Positions 16,318 through 24,493 of a stretch of DNA of 64,000 bases are shown here, piece after piece (position 1 is the first letter of the stretch; each line of letters starts with the position of its first letter). A program made the translations under genes and the position numbers. The notes beneath the pieces were generated by a model. That model did not search any database. It worked only from the letters and a program-made list of their open reading frames with translations, and was not told where the DNA came from. The DNA lies in assembly GCF_042140125.1 (NCBI RefSeq), contig NZ_CP159473.1. One strand, 5' to 3'. The stretch is from Rhodophyticola sp017644125 (GTDB taxonomy: Bacteria > Pseudomonadota > Alphaproteobacteria > Rhodobacterales > Rhodobacteraceae).

Positions 16318-19077
16318 CTATTGCCCCAATCGATCAAGCAGCGCCGGCACATGCACCTGGTCGGATTTGTAGTTCCCGCTCAATACATGCATCACCAGAT
16401 TGACCCCGAAGCGATGGGCGATCTCGCGCTGGCGCTCGCCGGTAAACCCGCGGCCCACGGGAAACAGCGGCCGCCCGCTTGCATCGACCGCCCAGGCCGC
16501 GGCCCAGTCATTTCCGCCGATGACGACCGGGGTCACACCGTCATTGAGGTTTCGGAACGGCATGCCCTCCACCTGTTCGGCATCCGGCGGCGACGCCTCC
16601 ACCCAGACATCGCGGGACAGGTGGCGCCCGGGGAAATCCTGCAACAGATAGAAGGTGCGGGTCAGCACATGGTCCAACGGGATCGGCTCCAGCGGCGGAA
16701 TATCCAGCGGACCGGCCAGTTGGCGCAGGCGGCGGCCGGCGGGCGTGGCGGTGCCGAAGCCGCCGATATCGGCATCCCGCGTGTCGAAAACGATCATCCC
16801 GCCCGAACGAAGATAGGTGTTGAGCCGCGCATAGGCCTCGGCCGACGGCAGCGGCTGCTCGGGCGAAACCGGCCAGTAGAGCATCGGGAAAAACGCCAGT
16901 TCATCGGTTTCCAGATCGACGCCGATGGGCGGTGCGGGCTCGACGGAGGTGCGCTGCCACAATGTGTTGGACAGGCCCTGCAGACCCGCGCGACTGACAT
17001 CATCCATCCGCGCATTGCCGGTTTCCACATAGGCCAGCGTGATCTCGGTCGTCGCCAGAAGAGCCAGCAGATCCTCATCCGTGGTGCCCTGCGCCTCCGC
17101 CATGGGGGTCAGGGCGAGCGCCAGAAGGATCCCCGCGGCGCGGCGGGTCAGCCCCGCAAGACGACCCGACAACCAGAGTGCCGCGATCGCGTCCAGCATC
17201 AGGAGCGCAAGCGCCGCCGTCAGGAACGCGGCCATCAGATCCGTGGGCGCCAGAACCGTCATCCCCTCGACCGGGACATCGGCGGGCCAGCTTGCCGGGG
17301 CCAATTGGGTCTCGGGTCCGATCACGTTGCGCGCCACGCGCCGCTCGGCGCCTGCGTAAAGGCCCGGCAGGATATCGGCCGAGAGCGGCGCTTCGGCCAG
17401 ATCCGCACCCGCAACACCCGGCCGCGCCCCGGCATCGCGCAGGGTGCCGAACCCGTCCAGCACCTGTTCGGGAACCCAGGTGACCCCGTCGAGATCCTGC
17501 GCCGCCGGATTGACCGGCCGGGTAGAGACCGCCAGGCGTTCCAGCATCTGCACGAACAGGCCGGACAGCGGCAGGCTGGACCATTCCGCATTGGCCGTGA
17601 CATGGAACAGCACGACGCTGCCCTGACCAAGCGCGGCGCGGGTCACCAGCGGCGTGCCATCGGCCAGCGCGGCAATCGTCCGCTCGGCCAGCATCGGGTC
17701 GGGCTGGGCCAGAACCTGGCTGGTCACGGTCACGTCATCGGGGATCGGCAGGCCGAAAAACGGCGAGGTCTCGGCAAAGGGGCGCAGGGCCTTGGGCTCC
17801 CCCCAACTCATCGCGCCGCCGACCGACCGGCCCCCTTCGCGCAGCCGGACCGGCAGAAGCGGGTCCATCTGTGCGCGCGCCACATCCGATGCCGCAAGGC
17901 GCGGACCGGCGAAGCGCACCAGCAGGCCACCGTCCTGCACCCATTCGATGACGCCCGCCTGTTCCTCGGGGCTCAGCTGCGCCACATCCGCCATGATGAT
18001 CACATCCGGGCTTGCCAGCAGCAGATCGCCCAGCGCCCCGTCCAGGACATCCGCCGTGGGCTCCAATGCCTCACGCAGGAAATGCAGCGGTGTCAGGAGG
18101 ATCTGACCCTCCCGTTCGGGCGTGCCCGAGATCAGCGCAACCTCGCGGCGTTGCAGGCTGTCATCGGTCAGGGATACCGCACCGGCGCTGCGTTCACCGG
18201 ATATCTCGAACCGGCTAATGCGGTTGCGCAACTCGGGCGGCAGGCTCAGCGCCAATTCGGCCGTCATCTCGCCGGGGCCGAACTGCAGAACCTCCCGCGC
18301 CAGTTCCCGCGGGATCCCCGCAGGGTCCAGCCCATGGGCGACAATCGTGACCTCGCGGGGCGCGGTTGTGCCGATGCGCAGGGCCGGCACGTGGATCACA
18401 CCATCCTCGAACCGGGGCGGCGCCAGTGCCGTTACGTCCCGCGCACCCTGAAACACGCTCAGCCCGCCCAGACCCTGAAAGGCGTCGATCAGATCGTCCC
18501 GGCCGGGCCGCTCGATACCGTCGGAGAACCAGAACACCTCCAGCGGGCCTTCAAGGCTTTCGGCCCAGGCGCGTGCCGCGTCCATATCGGGGGCATAGGG
18601 GCGCGGGGCGAGGTTCGGCACCCGCGCGGCCCATGTATTGGCAGCCTGAAGCGGCAATGGGCCGGTGTCCTGGCTGCCCAGTTGCGTCAGCGCCACCGGC
18701 CGCCCGGCGCGCCCCGCCTCGTCAAGCAGCAAGCCGACCCGGTCCAGCCGCGCCTGCCAGTCCCCGGCACTGGCCCAGGAGGCATCCATCACGATCAGCA
18801 AGGGCCCCTCGCCACTCCGCTCGGCGGCGGGGTTGAGCACCGGGCCCGCAAAACCGATGATCGCCGCCGCCACCGCGATCATCCGCAGGAGCAGCAGCCA
18901 CCAGGGTGTCTTGTCGGACTGGCTGTCATCGTCCTTGAGGCCGAGAAGCAGCGCCACACCGGGGAAGCGCCGCCGGATCGGCGCGGGCGGAACGGCGCGC
19001 AGCAGCCACCAGAGGATCGGCAGCGCGATGAGCGCAACCAGCAGAAGCGGCGTGTCGAAGGCCAGATCAGATATCAT
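16318..19077 (-). CDS. BatA/DUF4159 domain membrane protein
   Basis: A 919-residue protein. The N-terminus is an Aerotolerance/BatA-type region with two membrane helices (LLLVALIALPILWWLL at about 11-26; LLRMIAVAAAIIGFAGPVL at about 63-81), then a degenerate von Willebrand A fold (LLIVMDASWAS). A further helix lies near residue 620-640 and a C-terminal DUF4159 domain, recognisable by LAYVETGNARMDD and later YLRSGGMIVFDTRD, completes it. The family's role is unknown. It is encoded 90 bases downstream of the DUF58 gene in the MoxR operon. Confidence 0.85.
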   Translation of the reverse strand: MISDLAFDTPLLLVALIALPILWWLLRAVPPAPIRRRFPGVALLLGLKDDDSQSDKTPWWLLLLRMIAVAAAIIGFAGPVLNPAAERSGEGPLLIVMDASWASAGDWQARLDRVGLLLDEAGRAGRPVALTQLGSQDTGPLPLQAANTWAARVPNLAPRPYAPDMDAARAWAESLEGPLEVFWFSDGIERPGRDDLIDAFQGLGGLSVFQGARDVTALAPPRFEDGVIHVPALRIGTTAPREVTIVAHGLDPAGIPRELAREVLQFGPGEMTAELALSLPPELRNRISRFEISGERSAGAVSLTDDSLQRREVALISGTPEREGQILLTPLHFLREALEPTADVLDGALGDLLLASPDVIIMADVAQLSPEEQAGVIEWVQDGGLLVRFAGPRLAASDVARAQMDPLLPVRLREGGRSVGGAMSWGEPKALRPFAETSPFFGLPIPDDVTVTSQVLAQPDPMLAERTIAALADGTPLVTRAALGQGSVVLFHVTANAEWSSLPLSGLFVQMLERLAVSTRPVNPAAQDLDGVTWVPEQVLDGFGTLRDAGARPGVAGADLAEAPLSADILPGLYAGAERRVARNVIGPETQLAPASWPADVPVEGMTVLAPTDLMAAFLTAALALLMLDAIAALWLSGRLAGLTRRAAGILLALALTPMAEAQGTTDEDLLALLATTEITLAYVETGNARMDDVSRAGLQGLSNTLWQRTSVEPAPPIGVDLETDELAFFPMLYWPVSPEQPLPSAEAYARLNTYLRSGGMIVFDTRDADIGGFGTATPAGRRLRQLAGPLDIPPLEPIPLDHVLTRTFYLLQDFPGRHLSRDVWVEASPPDAEQVEGMPFRNLNDGVTPVVIGGNDWAAAWAVDASGRPLFPVGRGFTGERQREIAHRFGVNLVMHVLSGNYKSDQVHVPALLDRLGQ

Positions 19078-19167
19078 CGGCGCCCCCGCTGGTCACGGCA
19101 GGCGGAACACGAGGTCCGGACCCGGTGGCGCGCGCGCCGGGCATGTGCGGTCTGATCGCGCGTTCCC

Positions 19168-20058
19168 TCATGAGGTCCGGTCCAGCATCTGATAGAGCCA
19201 CAGAAGCGCGGGCTCGGCGGGCTGATCCGTATGATGGCACAGATAGCGCCACCCGGTGCGTCTGGTGATGTCCTTCAGCCGCGCCTTGCGCATGGCAAGC
19301 CGCTCCAGATAGGCCTCCTTCAGCCCCTTGGCCTTCAGGGTTTCAAATCGTATCGCGCCCGACATGCTTTCGAAAACCGTCCGCCCGTCGAAGGGAAAGA
19401 GCTCCTCATGCGGGTCGAGGATCTGCACCAGCGCGCCCTTCACATCCCGGTCGGCGGCCTGGCCGAGGACGGTCTCGATGGTCCCCGGATCGCCCAGAAA
19501 ATCCGAGAAGAACATGGCACGGCTTCCCACCGGCAGAATCCGCGGCTTGGGCGCGCCGTAATCCCCGGGCTCGTGGCTGTCCATCAGGGCCGCGGCCATG
19601 CGGATCAGTTGCGCTTCGCCGCCCCGCGGCGGGTCCGCCAGATGGGTCAGGCCCACCCGCTCGCCCCCCCGGATTGCCAGAATGCCAAGCGCCATCGCCA
19701 GGGTCTGCGCCCGGCGCAGTTTCGACGGACGGGAGCTGTGCCCGGTAAATGTCATCGAAGCGGCGTCATCCACGCCGATCATCACCGATTGGGCGGCCTG
19801 CCACTCGGTCTGACGCACGAAATGGCTGTCTGCGCGGGCGGACCGCCGCCAGTCGATGCTGCGATAGGCGTCGCCGGCCTCGGCCGGGCGGTATTGCCAG
19901 AATTCATCACCCGCGCCCGCGCGCTTGCGACCATGCTCCCCCAGCAGGATCGTCGCGGCCAGATGCTGCGCATCCGCCAGAAGCGGCGGCAGGCTCTTGG
20001 CGACGGATTCCGAGCGGGAGCGAAGCGTGGCCGGTGTATGGAGCGCGGTATCGCTCAA
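19168..20058 (-). CDS. DUF58 family protein
   Basis: A 296-residue cytoplasmic protein of the DUF58 family. The family signature covers FWQYRPAEAGDAYRSIDWRRSARADSHFV split across residues 53-81, after which comes a von Willebrand-like segment (GVDDAASM). DUF58 proteins are partners of MoxR ATPases and are thought to recruit them to target complexes. The ATG overlaps the stop of the moxR-type gene by four bases, showing translational coupling. Confidence 0.9.
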   Translation of the reverse strand: MSDTALHTPATLRSRSESVAKSLPPLLADAQHLAATILLGEHGRKRAGAGDEFWQYRPAEAGDAYRSIDWRRSARADSHFVRQTEWQAAQSVMIGVDDAASMTFTGHSSRPSKLRRAQTLAMALGILAIRGGERVGLTHLADPPRGGEAQLIRMAAALMDSHEPGDYGAPKPRILPVGSRAMFFSDFLGDPGTIETVLGQAADRDVKGALVQILDPHEELFPFDGRTVFESMSGAIRFETLKAKGLKEAYLERLAMRKARLKDITRRTGWRYLCHHTDQPAEPALLWLYQMLDRTS

Positions 20059-21062
20059 GCCGCGGCCTCGATGCGTGTCACCCGCGCGGTGACCTCGCCG
20101 ATCACCTGATCAAGCTCGGCCCCTTCGGCGCGCGCCGCAAAGCTGAGCGCCATGCGATGACCCAGAACCGATTTGGCCAGCGCCGCCACATCCTCAGCCG
20201 ATGGCGCGAGACGGCCATCGAGCAGGGCGCGCGCGCGGACCGTCAGCATCAGCGCCTGCGCCGCGCGCGGACCGGGACCCCACGCCACGGTGTCCCGCAC
20301 GATCTGCGGTGCGCCGGCATCCTCCGGGCGGCAGGCGCGCACCAGATCGAGGATCAGTTCCACCACCGCCTCGCCCACCGGCATCTGGCGCACGACCTGC
20401 TGTGCGGCCATCAGCGCCTCGCCGGTAAAGACCTGGGTGGCCCGCGCCTCCGCAGTGCCCGTGGTTGCCAGAAGGATGCCCCGCTCGGTCTCGCGATCCG
20501 GATAATCCACGTCGATCTTCACCAGAAACCGGTCAAGCTGCGCTTCGGGGAGCGGATAGGTCCCCTCCTGTTCGATCGGGTTCTGCGTCGCCAGCACGTG
20601 AAACGGGCGCGGCAAGGCGTGGTGAACACCGGCTATGGTCACCTCCATTTCCTGCATCGCCTGCAACAGGGCCGATTGGGTCCGGGGGCTGGCGCGGTTG
20701 ATCTCGTCGGCCATCAGAAGCTGGCAGAAAACCGGCCCTTCGATGAACCGGAAGGACCGCGCCCCGTCGGCGGCGGTTTCCAGAACCTCCGAGCCCAGAA
20801 TATCGGCAGGCATCAGATCCGGCGTGAACTGTATGCGGTTCGCAGAAAGCCCCATGACCGTCGACAGAGTGTCGACCAGAAGCGTCTTGCCCAGCCCCGG
20901 CAACCCCATCAAAAGCGCATGTCCACCCGACAGCATGGCCGCCAGCGACAGATCCACGACCGCCTGCTGCCCGATGATCCTTGTGGCGATGCTGGTCTTT
21001 GCCTCCGCCAGTTGAGCCCCCAGGCGTTCGATCTCGGCCACAAGGTTTTCGGGATCAGACAT
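20055..21062 (-). CDS. MoxR-type AAA+ ATPase
   Basis: A 335-residue AAA+ ATPase of the MoxR family, which remodels or activates partner complexes using von Willebrand/DUF58 adaptors. Walker A GLPGLGKT is at 53-60, Walker B MADEINRA at about 117-124, followed by the typical SALLQAMQE helix and an ATQNPIEQEGTYPLPEAQ sensor region. ATG 21062 has GGAG eight bases upstream; five codons of upstream frame were dropped. First gene of a four-gene operon (MoxR, DUF58, BatA-DUF4159, amidotransferase-like). Divergent from the DUF1285 gene across a short AT-rich gap. Confidence 0.92.
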   Translation of the reverse strand: MSDPENLVAEIERLGAQLAEAKTSIATRIIGQQAVVDLSLAAMLSGGHALLMGLPGLGKTLLVDTLSTVMGLSANRIQFTPDLMPADILGSEVLETAADGARSFRFIEGPVFCQLLMADEINRASPRTQSALLQAMQEMEVTIAGVHHALPRPFHVLATQNPIEQEGTYPLPEAQLDRFLVKIDVDYPDRETERGILLATTGTAEARATQVFTGEALMAAQQVVRQMPVGEAVVELILDLVRACRPEDAGAPQIVRDTVAWGPGPRAAQALMLTVRARALLDGRLAPSAEDVAALAKSVLGHRMALSFAARAEGAELDQVIGEVTARVTRIEAAA

Positions 21063-21124
21063 GGCAATGCTCCGCAAGGTGAATATGTAGGTCTAAGTAA
21101 ATCGAACAATTGCCCCGACCACAA

Positions 21125-21727
21125 ATGGCAAAAGGCATGTCTGGACAAAACATTGTGACCCCCGATGCGGAAAGCCTGTTGACCTCCGCCAAAGCCGCCC
21201 AAAAAGACGGCATACTCCCGCCGGTACATCTGTGGGATCCGCCTTTTTGCGGCGATCTGGATATGGAAATCCGCCGCGACGGCACGTGGTTCTACAACGG
21301 CACCCCGATCGGTCGCGCTCCGCTTGTGCGGCTCTTTTCCTCGATTCTGAAGCTGGAAGACGGGAAGTACTTCCTTGTCACGCCGGTCGAAAAGGTCGGC
21401 ATCCGCGTCGAGGACGCGCCCTTCGTCGCCGTCGATTTCGAAGTGGCCGGCACGGGCGCGGCGCAGGTCGTCACCTTCACCACCCATGTCGGCGACACCG
21501 TGATCGCGGGGCCCGAAAACCCGATCCGCGTCGTCCGCGACGACACCGGGGAGCCGTCGCCTTACGTCATGGTTCGCGGCGGCATGGAGGCGCTGATCGA
21601 CCGCAAGAGCTTCTACCGTCTCGTCGATCTGGGCGAAGCCCATCGGGAGGACGGAACCGACTGGTTCGGCGTCTGGTCCGGCGGCAGCTTCTTCCGGATC
21701 ATTCCTGTGGCCGAGCTGGAGCTTTAG
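21125..21727 (+). CDS. DUF1285 domain protein
   Basis: A soluble protein of 200 residues of family DUF1285, function unknown. The characteristic opening is present: PPVHLWDPPFCGDLDMEI then DGTWFYNGTPIGR, followed by LVRLFSSIL, KYFLVTPVEK and the closing MVRGGMEALI with a C-terminal beta region. ATG 21125 is used; ATG 21137 (MSGQN) is equally possible, and neither has a strong ribosome binding site. Divergent from the moxR operon; its stop is 12 bases from that of the convergent B12-binding gene. Confidence 0.85.
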   Translation: MAKGMSGQNIVTPDAESLLTSAKAAQKDGILPPVHLWDPPFCGDLDMEIRRDGTWFYNGTPIGRAPLVRLFSSILKLEDGKYFLVTPVEKVGIRVEDAPFVAVDFEVAGTGAAQVVTFTTHVGDTVIAGPENPIRVVRDDTGEPSPYVMVRGGMEALIDRKSFYRLVDLGEAHREDGTDWFGVWSGGSFFRIIPVAELEL

Positions 21728-21739
21728 GGCGGGCCTGCG

Positions 21740-22669
21740 CTACCGGGCCGGAAATCTGGCTTCCAGCTTTTCCAGCAACAGCTTTGCCGACTGCATGTCG
21801 GTGATCGTACTGTCGGGATCTGTCAGCCGCACACGCGAGGCGAACCCGTACATCGCCGCGCCGCCCACCAGAATATGAGCCGTCGGGCGCGCGATCCGCA
21901 ATGCGACGATCAACCGGGCCAGCGGTTCCATCGTCTTGGCGCCGCTGCAGGACAGGCCGATGACCGGGCTGCGATCCTCTGCAAGCCTTTCGACCAGAAC
22001 ATCGTGATTGTGCCCCAGCAGAAGCTGGACGCTCCAGCCCCGTTCGCGGAAAAGATCGGCCGCCATGGTCACGCCGAGCGTGTGCGCCTCGCCGGGCACG
22101 GGCGCGAAAATGGCCGCGCGGGCCCGGTTTTCGGGGTGTTGGGCGGTATGGGTCCGGAAGGTGCGCATGATGGCATAGATGCGCCCGGTTCCGATGGTAA
22201 CGTCAGTGAACGGCGTCCGGTCCTCGGACCACCATTCGCCAAGCAGCCGCGCAGCCGGCGCCAGATGATCAAGGTAGACCGCCTCCAATGGAATGTCCCG
22301 ATCGAAAAGATCGAAGACTATTTTTGTGGCCTCGGCATCGTCGTCACCGATCAGGGCCTCGGCCAGACGTTCGATCATTTCCGGGTTCGCGACGGAGGAT
22401 GCGCCCGGATCGGCCTGCGGCAGGGGGCCGTTGCGATTTCCCAGACGGGTGATGATCTCTCGCGCCAGAAGCTCCACCGTAGGCTGAGGCAAACGGCGGG
22501 CGACCCGTGCCAATTTGGTGTGCTGGCGCGCCAGTAGGGCCGGATTGGGCCCAGAATTGGGGGCGTTCGGATCAGTCGTCACATCAGCGTCCCGAGCTGG
22601 TCTGTCTTGATCACGCTTGGCCGGATTGCCGTTCTGGCTCTCATTATTCTGACACGTAGCGCGGACCAC
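21740..22669 (-). CDS. Cobalamin-binding-domain protein, PpaA/AerR-like
   Basis: About 309 residues. A variable N-terminus is followed by a helical cap (about 95-165, WWSEDRTPFTDVTIG) and a Rossmann-like B12-binding domain. The classical D-x-H-x-x-G cobalt-ligand motif appears as GEAHTLG, with Glu for the first Asp, followed by LLLGHNHD, GLSCSG and LVGGAAM. The arrangement recalls PpaA/AerR, the cobalamin/light-responsive antirepressors of photosynthesis genes in Rhodobacter, but no photosynthesis gene is in the window. The start is uncertain: GTG 22669 has no ribosome binding site, and GTG 22582 is an alternative. Divergent from the VOC gene across a gap rich in TGTCA/TGACA repeats. Confidence 0.82.
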   Translation of the reverse strand: MVRATCQNNESQNGNPAKRDQDRPARDADVTTDPNAPNSGPNPALLARQHTKLARVARRLPQPTVELLAREIITRLGNRNGPLPQADPGASSVANPEMIERLAEALIGDDDAEATKIVFDLFDRDIPLEAVYLDHLAPAARLLGEWWSEDRTPFTDVTIGTGRIYAIMRTFRTHTAQHPENRARAAIFAPVPGEAHTLGVTMAADLFRERGWSVQLLLGHNHDVLVERLAEDRSPVIGLSCSGAKTMEPLARLIVALRIARPTAHILVGGAAMYGFASRVRLTDPDSTITDMQSAKLLLEKLEARFPAR

Positions 22670-22748
22670 TTGTCAGGCAAGGTTGACACACATCTCTGCT
22701 CGAAAAAACTTTCGGATGCGTGTGCCGCTCCTGACACCACGCTGTCAG
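22650..22748. promoter_or_regulatory. Divergent control region with TGTCA/TGACA repeats
   Basis: Within 99 bases there are TGACA (22650), TGTCA (22671), TGACA (22684) and a perfect 6-bp-arm palindrome CTGACA-CCACGC-TGTCAG (22731-22748). The pair at 22671-22688 reads TGT-N12-ACA, the spacing of the CrtJ/PpsR consensus. A single TGT-N12-ACA is expected by chance every few kilobases, so the repeated half sites are the better evidence that a regulator binds here. Confidence 0.4.
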
Positions 22749-22797
22749 GAGCCCTGTGCCATCATGCCGGAACATGCTCATTATATGGAGTCAAAAA

Positions 22798-23172
22798 ATG
22801 CCCGTGCATCCGCAAAACACAATCTGCTGGTTCGAGATCCCGGTCAGCGACCTCGACCGCTCCGTCGCATTCTACAATGCCGTGCTCGATACCCGCCTGA
22901 CGATTGACACCAACGGTCCCAACCCGATGGCCGTCTTTCCCTGCGACGATCCCGTCACCGGCATCTCGGGCCATCTATATCCCGGCACACCGTCGGAGAC
23001 AGGAGCGACCGTGCATCTGGTGGCTCCTGACAGCCTGAACGCGACCCGAAAGCGTGTCGAAGCGGCGGGCGGGAAGGCGGAAAGCCCGGATATCGAGATC
23101 CCCGCGGGCGCGTTTTTCTATGCCCGCGATCCGGATGGAAACTCGATCGGCTTCTTTCAGTTCGCCGGCTGA
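22798..23172 (+). CDS. VOC family (glyoxalase-like) protein
   Basis: A 124-residue single-domain-pair protein of the vicinal oxygen chelate superfamily. ICWFEIPVSDLDRSVAFYNAVLD is the first beta-alpha unit (about 9-31), and YARDPDGNSIGFFQ near the end the second. Metal-ligand residues are partly present (a His in the GHLYPG region and Asn/Gly in DPDGNSIG) and no specific substrate can be assigned. ATG 22798 follows GGAG by eight bases. It lies divergent from the B12-binding gene and 48 bases before the WYL regulator, which may control it. Confidence 0.85.
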   Translation: MPVHPQNTICWFEIPVSDLDRSVAFYNAVLDTRLTIDTNGPNPMAVFPCDDPVTGISGHLYPGTPSETGATVHLVAPDSLNATRKRVEAAGGKAESPDIEIPAGAFFYARDPDGNSIGFFQFAG

Positions 23173-23220
23173 CGGAAACGCGCTGGTCCCCGCACCGGGG
23201 GCCGCGCTACCCTTCTTCCC

Positions 23221-23934
23221 ATGCGCCGTACCGACCGCCTGTTTCAGATCGTCCAGCTTTTGCGCTCCGGCAAGCTGTTGACCGCCCGCCATCTGGCCGA
23301 AGCGCTGGAAGTCTCCGAGCGCACGATTTATCGCGATATCGGCCATCTGGTCGGATCCGGTCTGCCGATCGACGGCGAAGCGGGGCTGGGGTACCTGATG
23401 CGGGCGGGCTATGACCTGCCGCCGCTGATGTTCACCACCGAAGAGATCGTGGCCCTGACCGCCGGCGCGCGCATGATCCAGGCCTGGGGCGGTACGGCCA
23501 TGGTCAAGGGGGCCGAACAGGCGCTCGGCAAGATCACCAGCGTCCTGCCCGAGCCTGCACGCAGACGTGCCGAAGCCGTGGCGATCCACGCCATGCCGCG
23601 CGCAAACATGACCGAAGCGCTGCGCCGGACCATCGATCAGCTGGAGGCCGCCGTCACCGGCCGCGAACGCATCACGATCGCCTATAGGGACGAGGCCGGG
23701 CAGCAGACGACCCGCACCGTCCGGCCCGTCGGCCTGTGGTACTGGGGCACGGTCTGGACCCTTGTCGGCTGGTGCGAGCTGCGCCGGGACTTCCGGATGT
23801 TCCGGCTGGACCGGATCGGGTCCTCCAAGAGCGCCGGGGCCTTTCTGCCCGAACCCGGCCAAAGCCTGCAGGATTTCTACGCCCAGCAACTGGCGCAGCA
23901 CGGCTGCAACCCGGATCAGACGGGAGCCCGGTGA
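23221..23934 (+). CDS. YafY-type HTH/WYL transcriptional regulator
   Basis: A 237-residue DNA-binding regulator. The winged helix-turn-helix (HTH_11 type) is at about 1-60: RTDRLFQIVQLL, then TARHLAEALEVSERTIYRDI as recognition region. A WYL-like ligand-sensing domain follows at about 140-215 (RPVGLWYWGTVWTLVGWCEL and FRMFRLDRI), in which the W-Y-L triad is altered. It is followed by a short C-terminal extension. Members usually regulate neighbouring genes; the VOC gene upstream on the same strand is the obvious candidate. Confidence 0.9.
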   Translation: MRRTDRLFQIVQLLRSGKLLTARHLAEALEVSERTIYRDIGHLVGSGLPIDGEAGLGYLMRAGYDLPPLMFTTEEIVALTAGARMIQAWGGTAMVKGAEQALGKITSVLPEPARRRAEAVAIHAMPRANMTEALRRTIDQLEAAVTGRERITIAYRDEAGQQTTRTVRPVGLWYWGTVWTLVGWCELRRDFRMFRLDRIGSSKSAGAFLPEPGQSLQDFYAQQLAQHGCNPDQTGAR

Positions 23935-24493
23935 TCCCGCTGCCGCCGCACCCCGACCGGCTTCAACATCCCGCAGATATCTTTGAACCGGTCGCAAGCC
24001 TCACGCGACTCACAAATGAACGGGGCGCGTTCGGCCTGCTTCTCGCATCATGGCGGGCCATCCCGTTCGGTTTCGAGCACCAAGACCTTTCAAGCAGAAC
24101 CGCTTTTCAGCCACGGCCCCGCTTCGGCGGGGCCGTTTTTTCCCGCCCCCGTCATGCAGCGATGCTTTTCCGGAGACACCACATTTCCTGCCGGGTCCCG
24201 CCGGGCAGCACTGCCGCGCCGATCTGGCGGAGATTGCAAGGCAAGTTCCGAAGTTCACGGACTGGATAGCGAGCAACTGCCGGTTGTCATCCATACTCCG
24301 AAAACGGCCCGCATGTTTCGGGCTCTCGTCGGGTCTGGGCAGCTCCATGCGAAACGCAGGCTGAACCTGGACGGCCGAGAGTATCCTCAGTGTCTGCTGA
24401 CCATCAAAAGTCATATTTTGGCCCTATTGGCTAAATATTTCTCGATTAAACGAATTATCGAAAAGCGGAAAATCGCAGATATTCGAGGGCATC
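23935..24493. other. 559-base gap, mostly non-coding
   Basis: No frame here looks like a real protein. The first 200 bases end in a strong terminator (24113-24141). The part after about 24400 turns AT-rich and must hold the promoter of the fatty-acid hydroxylase gene. It contains two small inverted repeats: TTGGCC-CTATT-GGCTAA near 24419 and TCGAT/ATCGA arms near 24444. A small RNA ending at the terminator is possible but unproven. Confidence 0.5.
24113..24141 (+). terminator. Strong Rho-independent terminator
   Basis: Perfect 10-bp stem ACGGCCCCGC / GCGGGGCCGT closed by a TTCG tetraloop and followed by TTTTTT. It lies 180 bases after the WYL regulator stop, so it ends either that transcript or an unannotated small RNA. 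Confidence 0.88.

Noticed and set aside
22671..22688. TGT-N12-ACA as proof of CrtJ/PpsR control
   Set aside because: This loose pattern is expected about once per 4 kb by chance, so alone it proves nothing; kept only as part of a repeat-rich region.
23980..24000. GGTTCAAA on the minus strand suggesting a tRNA T-arm
   Set aside because: No matching anticodon, D-arm or acceptor stem could be built around it.
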